Shown: in pieces, positions 1 through 5,284 of the stretch
How the letters are laid out: each line of letters begins with the position of its first letter
Numbering within the stretch: position 1 is the first letter of the stretch
NCBI GenBank assembly: GCA_023250255.1
Contig: JAHFBB010000036.1
Span: 1 to 7,366 of the forward strand
Reading direction: 5' to 3'
From: Chloroflexota bacterium
GTDB lineage: Bacteria > Chloroflexota > Limnocylindria > QHBO01
Length of the DNA stretch: 7,366 nt
Made by a program: the position numbers and the translations under genes
Notes under the pieces: generated by a model
What the model was told of the DNA's origin: nothing
The model's database searches: none
The model's input: only the letters and a program-made list of their open reading frames with translations

Positions 1-972
1 CACCCGGCGTTTGCCGGCGATCGGTCCGATGAGGCAGCCGCCCGACTCGCCGGCCAGGCCTACGACGGTGGGGGGATCCGGCGAACGGTAGCCAGCACCC
101 GGGCCGCGTCCGACGAAGTCCTGTTGGCGGCGATCTCCAACCGATTCAGGGCAGCGCTGGCCGCTGGGACCACGACGATCGAGGCGAAATCGGGCTACGG
201 CCTCAACGCGGACCAGGAACTCCGGGCTCTCCGACTGATTGGGCAGGCCGGGAACGAGGTCGGTCTCCGCGTTCGCCGAACGTTCCTGGGCGCTCACGCC
301 GTCCCAGCCGAATCTGCCGATGCGGATGCCTACCTGACCGAGGTGATCGACAGCCAGCTTCCTGCAGCCGCCGCCGAAGCTGATGACTGCGACGTGTTCT
401 GTGACGCGGGCTTCTTCTCGGTCCCGCAGGCCGAACGCCTGCTCCGGGCGGCCGCGAACCGGGGCCTCGCGCTCCGCCTCCACGCCGACCAGTTGGCGCG
501 CACCGGTGCCGCCGAGTTGGGGGTCCGGCTGGGCGCCCTGGCGGTGGACCACCTCGAGCAACTGGACGAGGCCGGAGTCGCCGCGCTGGCGGGCAGCGGC
601 ACGGTGGCCACCCTGACCCCCGCCACCGCCCTCGTCATGGGCGGCCGCCTTCCGCCTGCCCGAGCCCTGCTCGATGCGGGAGCAACGGTTGCCCTGGCCA
701 CTGACGCGAATGCCGGGACGGCTGGCAACTGGCGACTGCCGGTGGCCATTGCCCTGGGGGCCACCCTGCTGGGCATGACCGTGGCCGAGGCCATTCGAGC
801 GGCAACCGCGGGCGGTGCGGCGGCGCTGGGTCTGGCGGCCGAGACCGGGACCATACGGGCCGGCATGGCGGCCGACCTGGTGGCGTGGGACGCGGAACAT
901 GAAGGCGCCTTTGCCCTGCGCCTCGGGGACGTGGCGCCGGTTGCCACCTGGGTCGGCGGCCTCCGCAGATGA
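1..972 (+). CDS. hutI: Imidazolonepropionase, 5'-truncated by window edge
   Basis: This enzyme hydrolyses 4-imidazolone-5-propionate to N-formimino-L-glutamate, the third step of histidine degradation, in the cytoplasm. The frame is open from base 1 and gives 323 residues; the family is usually about 400-420, so roughly 80-95 N-terminal residues lie outside the window. The first codon is His in an HPAFAGDR context, probably the second His of the metal-binding HxH. Family motifs follow in order: KSGYGL (about 63-68), FLGAHAVP (95-102), DVFCDAGFFSV (131-141), RLHADQ (metal His161), VDHLE (His184, catalytic position) and ATDANAGT (metal Asp235). The loops LTPAT and NAGT differ from the usual LLPGA/T and NPGT/S. 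The next gene on the same strand starts 46 nt later, or 28 nt if its TTG start is used, so co-transcription is possible. Assignment is from remembered family motifs, not a search. Confidence 0.93.
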   Translation, partial: HPAFAGDRSDEAAARLAGQAYDGGGIRRTVASTRAASDEVLLAAISNRFRAALAAGTTTIEAKSGYGLNADQELRALRLIGQAGNEVGLRVRRTFLGAHAVPAESADADAYLTEVIDSQLPAAAAEADDCDVFCDAGFFSVPQAERLLRAAANRGLALRLHADQLARTGAAELGVRLGALAVDHLEQLDEAGVAALAGSGTVATLTPATALVMGGRLPPARALLDAGATVALATDANAGTAGNWRLPVAIALGATLLGMTVAEAIRAATAGGAAALGLAAETGTIRAGMAADLVAWDAEHEGAFALRLGDVAPVATWVGGLRR

Positions 973-1018
973 GGGGGCAGGTCGACCTCGTCGAGGCTCA
1001 TTGCAGCCAGCAGCCGCG

Positions 1019-1033
1019 GTGATTCCCGACCTC
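1019..1033 (+). repeat. Left arm of 15-bp inverted repeat at permease starts
   Basis: GTGATTCCCGACCTC here is identical to the opposite strand of 2674-2688. Both arms begin exactly at the GTG start of their gene and are read in the same codon frame (Val-Ile-Pro-Asp-Leu). The repeat therefore brackets the convergent pair of permease genes. The match is read directly; its meaning is unknown and chance is possible. Confidence 0.8.
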
Positions 1034-1756
1034 CTGCTCGGGCTGCTCTTCGGGGTGGCGGCCATCCTGTACGCGTCGGTGGGACACGCCGGGGCAAGCG
1101 CCTACCTGGCGGCCATGGCCCTGGTCGGCGTTGACCCCGCCGTGATGCGGCCGACGGCCCTGGTTCTCAACGTGGCGGTCGCCTCGCTGGTTACCTTCCA
1201 GTTCTGGCGTGCCGGCTACGTCCAATGGCGAGCGGTGCTTCCGTTCGTCGCCGGGTCGATCCCCCTCGCGTTCGTGGGGGGTCTGATCATCCTCGACCCA
1301 AGCATCTACAAGCCACTGGTGGGGGGGGTCCTGCTGATCGCCGCTGCTCGGTTCATCGTGCGCCCGTCCGCCGGGTCGGCCGAGGGTCCAGTCCAGGCCC
1401 CGGTTGTGCTAGCCGTGGTGCTCGGGGCGGGCATTGGCCTGCTCGCCGGCCTCACCGGGACCGGGGGCGGCATCTTTCTGACGCCCGTCCTGCTGATCGC
1501 CGGCTGGGCGGGCACCCGGTATGCCGCCGGCACGTCGGCGGCATTCATCCTGGCGACATCGGCCTCCGGCCTGATCGCGCAACTGCAACGTGGGGTGACC
1601 CTGCCGGAGGCCATGCCCTGGTGGGTGGCCGCCACTCTGGTCGGCGCCGTCATCGGCTCATACCTCGGCGCGACCCGCCTGAGTTCTCCCCGACTGCGCC
1701 AGGCACTGGGGCTGGTCCTGGTCGTCGCCGGCCTGAAGTTGATCTTCCTCGGCTAG
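1019..1756 (+). CDS. TauE/SafE-family membrane permease (sulfite exporter-like)
   Basis: This is a polytopic inner-membrane protein of the TauE/SafE family, whose members move sulfite, sulfoacetate or other small anions; the substrate cannot be read from sequence. The 245 residues match the family length. The two-fold family pattern is visible: a first half with ASVGHAGASAYLAAM (about 19-33) and RPTALVLNVAVAS (44-56), and a second half with GLTGTGGGIFLTPVLL (144-159) and AAGTSAAFILATSASG (169-184). About seven or eight hydrophobic segments are present. GTG 1019 is chosen because translation then begins VIPDL directly before the first membrane segment. TTG 1001, with GAGG at 993-996 only 4 nt upstream, is the alternative and adds six residues. 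Neither start has an ideal ribosome site. The gene follows hutI and ends on a CTAG shared with the convergent metal permease. A run of eight G at 1321-1328 lies inside the frame. Confidence 0.88.
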   Translation: MIPDLLLGLLFGVAAILYASVGHAGASAYLAAMALVGVDPAVMRPTALVLNVAVASLVTFQFWRAGYVQWRAVLPFVAGSIPLAFVGGLIILDPSIYKPLVGGVLLIAAARFIVRPSAGSAEGPVQAPVVLAVVLGAGIGLLAGLTGTGGGIFLTPVLLIAGWAGTRYAAGTSAAFILATSASGLIAQLQRGVTLPEAMPWWVAATLVGAVIGSYLGATRLSSPRLRQALGLVLVVAGLKLIFLG

Positions 1757-1761
1757 TCGAG
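1748..1761. other. Shared CTAG stop codons in a small palindrome
   Basis: CTAG at 1753-1756 contains both stop codons: TAG 1754-1756 for the + strand TauE-like gene and, on the - strand, TAG read from 1755 to 1753 for the metal permease. It lies inside CTCGG-CTAG-TCGAG, which would form a 5-bp stem with one G-U pair and a 4-nt loop. There is no T-run on either side, so it is a poor intrinsic terminator. No other intergenic space separates the two convergent genes. Confidence 0.7.
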
Positions 1762-2688
1762 AGATGGAAGCAGCGCGTCGGCCCCGAACAGGAAGACCAA
1801 TCCCACCCACAGGCTGAACACCGCGGTCAGCACACCCACCGCCAGGTAGACCCGCGTCCGGTACTGGCTGGCCAGAAAGCCGGTGGCGGTCATCACCACG
1901 ATGGCGGTGTTCGAGATGACCAGACCGATGATGAACGCGAACAGCATCGGTACCCCAAGACCGGCACTGGCCGCACCGCCCACCGCGGCAATCAGCAACA
2001 CCTGGGTGGCCGTCTCGGCACCGATGCCGTGGATCATGCCCACTCCGAACGCGGTCCGTGGACCGTAGGAACTGGCCTCGACCGGATCCACGTGGGTGTG
2101 GCCGTGGATCCGGGCCTGGATCCGGCGCCACGAACCACGCGCACCGTCAAAGACCAGCAGCCATCGGCTCCGCAGGCGGAACTCGCCGCCATGGCGGGCG
2201 TACTGGTACAACGAGAAGAGCACGTACACCCCCAGGAACACCAGGGTGGCGCCGACCACCCTGCCCATGATCGGATCGATCCACTCGGGCAGGCGGGCGC
2301 CCAGGAGCAGGACAGCCAGTCCCAGCGTAGCCACCACCGACGCATGCCCCAACGCGTACAACGTGCCCAGCACGATCGGTTGGCGTTCGACCGCCCACAA
2401 ACCGCGCCTCGGTGGCGGCGCCAGCGGCGTCGGCGTCGTCGCCGGGGGGTGGGCCTCGCGTTCGTCGGCCCCGCCGTGCTCGTGCTCGTGCGCAGCCGGC
2501 TGGGCGTGCTCCCGAGCGTGGGCGGCCTCGGCTGCCGCCGTCCCCGCGGTCGTGCTGGTGATATCCGAGATGGCGGCAATGTGATCCCAGTCGATCCCGT
2601 GACGCAGCCCGAGCAGGAAGCCAGTGAACAGGATGCCCCATGCAGCCGGGACGACGGTCCCAAGAAGGGGCCAGAGGTCGGGAATCAC
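1753..2688 (-). CDS. Divergent NiCoT-type nickel/cobalt permease with His-rich loop
   Basis: Predicted inner-membrane nickel or cobalt transporter of the HoxN/HupN/NixA type, 311 residues. The signature HX4DH is present as RHGIDWDH (His30, Asp35, His36), followed by IAAISDIT where classical members usually have IAAIDNVTR. Further counterparts are ALGHASVV (112-119, like LGHSTVV), HGIGAETATQVLL (220-232, like LGFDTATEIALL) and VPMLFAFIIGLVISNT (246-261). A cytoplasmic or periplasmic loop at about 50-95 is rich in His (57, 61, 67, 69, 71, 80), a possible metal buffer, and HGHTH occurs at 195-199. GTG 2688 is preferred over ATG 2721 because the paralogous stump starts with GTG at the exactly equivalent place; neither start has a strong ribosome site. 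The gene is convergent with the TauE-like gene and divergent from the gene starting near 2790. Direction of transport and metal are unresolved; an RcnA-like exporter is a less likely alternative. Confidence 0.85.
   Translation of the reverse strand: MIPDLWPLLGTVVPAAWGILFTGFLLGLRHGIDWDHIAAISDITSTTAGTAAAEAAHAREHAQPAAHEHEHGGADEREAHPPATTPTPLAPPPRRGLWAVERQPIVLGTLYALGHASVVATLGLAVLLLGARLPEWIDPIMGRVVGATLVFLGVYVLFSLYQYARHGGEFRLRSRWLLVFDGARGSWRRIQARIHGHTHVDPVEASSYGPRTAFGVGMIHGIGAETATQVLLIAAVGGAASAGLGVPMLFAFIIGLVISNTAIVVMTATGFLASQYRTRVYLAVGVLTAVFSLWVGLVFLFGADALLPSLD
2674..2688 (-). repeat. Right arm of 15-bp inverted repeat at permease starts
   Basis: Read on the - strand this is GTGATTCCCGACCTC, identical to 1019-1033. 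It is the first five codons of the metal permease. Identity stops abruptly upstream of the GTG; after the 15 bases it would continue for about two more with a one-base gap. Confidence 0.8.
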
Positions 2689-2789
2689 TTGCGAAGCGTA
2701 ATGCCACCGACTCCGGGGCATCTGTCGAACCGCTGGCCCGTACCTATCGATCCGCGGTTCCGGCGCAGTGCCGGGTGTACGGTGTCGGC
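2689..2789. promoter_or_regulatory. Divergent intergenic region, promoters inferred
   Basis: About 100 bp separate the start of the metal permease (- strand) from the start of the exported-domain gene (+ strand), so both promoters should lie here or run into the neighbouring starts. I could not find a convincing -35/-10 pair on either strand. No riboswitch fold is apparent, and the space is too short for one plus a promoter. The call rests on gene orientation alone. Confidence 0.4.
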
Positions 2790-3269
2790 GTGCGTGGACT
2801 GATAGCCATTGCGGCGGGGATTGCGGCCGTATCGGTTCTGGCCATCGTTGTGCTTGCGGTTGCCGGCGAGGGGGGCCCATCCGAGTTTCCGGCCGACTCC
2901 CCGGAGGCGGCCCTCCAGGCCTACCTCACCGCATTCGAGAACGGAGACTACCCGGCGGCGTACGCGTACTTCTCGAACGCGGCCCAGGCCACGGTGAGCC
3001 TGGAACAGTTCGAGCAGGCAGCCACCGATTACGGGACCTACCCGGAAGCATCTCGGCGCGTGACCTACGACGGAACCGATGGCAGCGGCGACGAGGTCAC
3101 CCTGCAGGTCACCGTCGAGACCAGTTCGCCAGGCGGCCTGTCCTCCAATCGGTACACGTATTCGTCAGTTGTGCCCATGGTCCGCGAGGCGGGCGATTGG
3201 CGGATCGCTGAGGCTATCGTCTTCCTCGAACCGGGCTGGTTTGGCGAACCGGCCCCGGCTGCCAAGTAG
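2790..3269 (+). CDS. Membrane-anchored protein with NTF2-like (DUF4878-like) exported domain
   Basis: I do not recognise a named family with certainty. The 159-residue product starts with a short basic tip and one hydrophobic segment (about 4-26), a signal anchor with no lipobox Cys. The exported part (about 35-150) begins SPEAALQAYLTAFENGDYPAAY (37-58), typical of NTF2-like cone folds such as DUF4878 proteins: a helix that places a small domain, then alternating beta strands (VTLQVTVE 103-110, RYTYSSVVPM 121-130, DWRIAEAIVFLEPGW 136-150). Such domains usually bind a ligand or partner and lack catalytic residues one can read off. GTG 2790 is chosen because the hydrophobic segment follows directly; GTG 2775 would add VYGVG. 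The next gene begins 12 nt downstream, so the two are very probably one transcript. Function unknown. Confidence 0.75.
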   Translation: MRGLIAIAAGIAAVSVLAIVVLAVAGEGGPSEFPADSPEAALQAYLTAFENGDYPAAYAYFSNAAQATVSLEQFEQAATDYGTYPEASRRVTYDGTDGSGDEVTLQVTVETSSPGGLSSNRYTYSSVVPMVREAGDWRIAEAIVFLEPGWFGEPAPAAK

Positions 3270-3281
3270 GCGGCTGGACCC

Positions 3282-4925
3282 ATGCAGACCGCCCGCCGGC
3301 TGTACCTCTACCTCGTTTCCGGAGTAGCGCTGGGCTTTGTCCTGTTCGGGCTGCAGTCGCTCCTCCAGGTCCTGTTGGACACGCTTGGCATGCACGGAAA
3401 CGTCCTGGGCGGTGGGACTGACTCAAGTCAGCAGCTCAGCGTCGCCCTGGCGCTGGTCGGAGTCGGGACCCCGGTCTGGCTCCTGCACTGGTGGTTCGCG
3501 GAGCGCAGCGTTCAGGTGGGACGAGATGGATCGTCTGCCGAGCGTCAGTCCACCGTGCGGGCCCTGTATTTCGCCGGTCTGCTCGGCATCCTGCTCGCCC
3601 TCGGGGCAGCCGCCGCCAACGACCTCCTGCTGAGCGTTCTGGACGACCCGATGCGCCTGAACAGCTACTACGGCTCGGGCCCAGCCAGTGCCGTCGCCTC
3701 GGTTGTGGTGGTCGGTGCAGCGTGGCTGTACCACGGCGCCCTGCGCCGGCGGGATATGCACCTCGACGAACTTCGGGGTCCGGCGGTTTGGTTGCCGCGG
3801 ACGTACCTGTACCTGGCTGCGTTCAGCGGCCTGGTCTGGTCGCTGCTTGCGCTGATACCGGTGCTGCGCGCCGTGTGGGTGGCCATCCTCGGGGAGCCGC
3901 TGGAGGCCTACGAATGGAGCGGGTCCGTCGGGCCGGCAGTCATAGGCATTGGTATCTGGATTGGTCACAAGTGGTACACGGACCGCCTGCTGCTCGATCC
4001 CGGCTGGCGTGGCGCATCCGAGCGCGAGGCGCGGCTGCGGCTCGCGTACCTGGTCGCCGTCATCGTGGTCGGGGTGGCCGGGACCGTCGCCATGCTGTCG
4101 CTGGCCATCCAGCCGGCAGTGGTCGCCTGGCTCGGAACGTCGTCTGGCGGTGGCGCGCTGGCTCCAGCCGTCCTGGGTCCATTGTCATCGGCGGTGACTT
4201 TCCTGGTCCTGGGCTGGTGGTTCCACGCGCGGGCCCTTCGGCGCGAGGCGCGAGACGAGCCCAATCCGGACCGCCCGACGCTCGTCTGGCGGCTCGAGCG
4301 CACATCCGTGGCTCTGACCGGCCTCGCCTTTGCCGCGGTGGGGAGTGCGCGCCTCATCGGCCTGATGCTGGACACCCTGGCCGGTCGAAACCTGGTGGTC
4401 ATCGCGGGCGAAATCTCCGCGTTAGACCTGGGGTTGTACGTCCCGTTCGCCGTGATCGGCGGCGGCGTGTGGCTGAGCGCCTGGATCCAGCTCGAGAGGC
4501 GGCGGGTTGCGGACCCGGTTGTCGAGGCACAGGCGCCGGTCCGCCGTGCGGCCCTGCTCATCGTGCTGGCCGCGGCGGTGATTGCCGGGCTCGCGAGCCT
4601 GGCCCTGATCCTGTACCGCCTGTTTGGCTTCCTCCTGGGGGCCGGGTTGACCGGCGACGCGCTCGTGGAACTCAGTACTCCGATCGGGATTCTGGTGGTC
4701 GCCGTCGTTGGTGGGCTGTACCACGGCCTGGCATTGCGCCGTGATCAGGCGCTGGCCCCCGCGGAACCGGTCGCGGAATCGGCCGCGGAACCCGCCGCGG
4801 TCGAGGCTTCACCCGAACCGGGCATCGGTCTGACGCTGCGTGGGCCCGACGGCACGGGCCTCGAGGACGCCCTGGCGGCAGCTCGCGTGGCCCTGCCGGA
4901 GGGTTACCGGCTGGAGCGCGACTGA
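3282..4925 (+). CDS. Large membrane protein of six DUF5671-like repeats
   Basis: A 547-residue polytopic membrane protein of unknown function. It is built from six units of about 80 residues, each with an Arg/aromatic start, two membrane segments and a W-x-x-H...R ending: roughly 5-80, 88-160, 170-240, 250-325, 335-412 and 418-490. Unit endings include WLLHWW (His69), WLYHGALRRRD (His151), WIGHKWY (His229), WWFHARALRRE (His315), WLSAWIQLERR (no His) and GLYHGLALRRD (His481). This gives about twelve membrane helices. The starts R-x-x-Y-L-Y-L (units 1 and 3) fit DUF5671 as I remember it. A soluble tail follows: an Ala/Glu/Pro linker (491-515) and GLEDALAAARVALPEGYRLERD-like helix to the end, split here only in description. 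ATG 3282 has AGGCGG at 3268-3273 with an 8-nt spacer. It sits 12 nt after the exported-domain gene, implying an operon and perhaps a complex. Confidence 0.85.
   Translation: MQTARRLYLYLVSGVALGFVLFGLQSLLQVLLDTLGMHGNVLGGGTDSSQQLSVALALVGVGTPVWLLHWWFAERSVQVGRDGSSAERQSTVRALYFAGLLGILLALGAAAANDLLLSVLDDPMRLNSYYGSGPASAVASVVVVGAAWLYHGALRRRDMHLDELRGPAVWLPRTYLYLAAFSGLVWSLLALIPVLRAVWVAILGEPLEAYEWSGSVGPAVIGIGIWIGHKWYTDRLLLDPGWRGASEREARLRLAYLVAVIVVGVAGTVAMLSLAIQPAVVAWLGTSSGGGALAPAVLGPLSSAVTFLVLGWWFHARALRREARDEPNPDRPTLVWRLERTSVALTGLAFAAVGSARLIGLMLDTLAGRNLVVIAGEISALDLGLYVPFAVIGGGVWLSAWIQLERRRVADPVVEAQAPVRRAALLIVLAAAVIAGLASLALILYRLFGFLLGAGLTGDALVELSTPIGILVVAVVGGLYHGLALRRDQALAPAEPVAESAAEPAAVEASPEPGIGLTLRGPDGTGLEDALAAARVALPEGYRLERD
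4761..4800 (+). repeat. 12-bp tandem repeat, about 3.3 copies, coding
   Basis: GCGGAA recurs at 4761, 4773 and 4785, and GCGG at 4797, giving an exact 12-bp period. It encodes AEPV-AESA-AEPA-AVEA in the linker between the last membrane unit and the tail of the six-repeat protein. It probably reflects slippage in a low-complexity linker and keeps the frame whatever the copy number. Confidence 0.7.
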
Positions 4926-5188
4926 CCCGTTCCGGGCCTCAAGAACGCGCGAACCCCGGACGGATCCGTGGGCCAGCTGAGTGGAGGCCGGCGGCCGACT
5001 ATTTGCTGGAGATTGGCGGCGGGGCATTCCGGACCGATCGCGCCGGCGGTGGTGCTGGTGATATCCGAGATGGCCGCGATATGGTCGCAGTCGATCGCGT
5101 GCCGCAGCGCGAGCAGGAAAGCGGTCAGCAGGACGCCGATGTCAGCCGCGCTGGCAGCACCCAAGAGCGGGCCGATGTAGGGGATCAC
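4904..5188 (-). pseudogene. N-terminal remnant of a second NiCoT metal permease
   Basis: Bases 5188 down to about 5041 encode the first 49 residues of a NiCoT-type permease and align without gaps to 2688-2541 of the intact gene. By hand count about 102 of 138 bases match (2551-2688 against 5051-5188), including an 18-base exact stretch around ATATCCGAGATGG. GTG 5188 matches GTG 2688. The product starts VIPYIGPLLG and keeps the metal motif RHAIDCDH plus IAAISDITSTTAG. Similarity then stops: the frame stays open for about 45 unrelated residues to a stop at 4904-4906, overlapping the 3' end of the six-repeat gene by 22 nt antisense. The remaining roughly 260 residues of the family are absent. 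I read it as a gene stump left by deletion. A short expressed 94-residue protein with one membrane hairpin is possible but unsupported. Divergence argues against a recent duplication. Confidence 0.7.
4927..4963 (+). terminator. Possible hairpin after the six-repeat gene
   Basis: CCGT(T)CCGGG at 4927-4936 can pair with CCCGGACGG at 4955-4963: nine base pairs with one bulged T and an 18-nt loop, starting two bases after the TGA. No T-run follows, so it would be a weak or factor-dependent terminator, or simply a GC-rich coincidence. It lies within the antisense open frame of the permease stump. Confidence 0.35.
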
Positions 5189-5231
5189 GACGGCAGCGTG
5201 AGCCCACGTGGTGGGCCAGTGACGCCCGCCA

Positions 5232-5249
5232 TTCTCATCGCCTTCTCAT
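5232..5249 (+). promoter_or_regulatory. Two TTCTCAT direct repeats, putative response-regulator operator
   Basis: TTCTCAT occurs at 5232-5238 and again at 5243-5249, exactly 11 bp apart, about one helical turn. OmpR-family regulators typically bind such tandem half-sites head to tail. The pair lies 36 nt upstream of the preferred start of the response regulator, and CATACT (5247-5252) could serve as a poor -10, with the repeats taking the place of a -35 as in activator-dependent promoters. Autoregulation is inferred. The same core recurs at 11-bp spacing just after the kinase gene. Confidence 0.6.
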
Positions 5250-5271
5250 ACTGAAGCCGTACCGTGCCCGC

Positions 5272-5276
5272 GGAGG
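5272..5276 (+). promoter_or_regulatory. Ribosome binding site deciding the regulator start
   Basis: GGAGG is followed by an 8-nt spacer and GTG 5285. It is the strongest ribosome site in the window and argues against the earlier in-frame GTG 5264, which would put the site inside the coding region and add seven residues not expected before the receiver domain. Confidence 0.75.
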
Positions 5277-5284
5277 ACTCCAGC

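Noticed and set aside
478..495. Glu-to-Gln change at the catalytic HADE position of imidazolonepropionase
   Set aside because: HADQ/HAEQ is, as I recall, the normal form in many proteobacterial-type HutI proteins, so it is not a lost active site.
2689..2721. ATG at 2719-2721 (- strand) as start of the metal permease
   Set aside because: It would add eleven polar residues (MPRSRWHYASQ) before VIPD; the paralogous stump has an equivalent GTG at 5188, supporting GTG 2688. Not fully excluded.
1225..2802. 525-codon open frame on the + strand across the two permease genes
   Set aside because: It lies out of frame with the TauE-like gene and antisense to the metal permease, and its product is Arg/Gly/Pro/His-rich with no fold or motif. 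It is a shadow of GC-rich codon bias.
3491..4744. 417-codon frame inside the six-repeat membrane gene
   Set aside because: Arg/Gly/Pro-rich translation without hydrophobic periodicity; the other frame gives a coherent twelve-helix protein.
2541..5188. Exact 2500-bp offset between the two permease starts taken as a repeat unit
   Set aside because: Nothing else between the copies repeats at that spacing, and the aligned segment is only about 150 bp; the round number is coincidence.
5264..5284. GTG 5264 as the start of the response regulator
   Set aside because: GGAGG at 5272-5276 is ideally placed for GTG 5285, and the receiver domain begins there.
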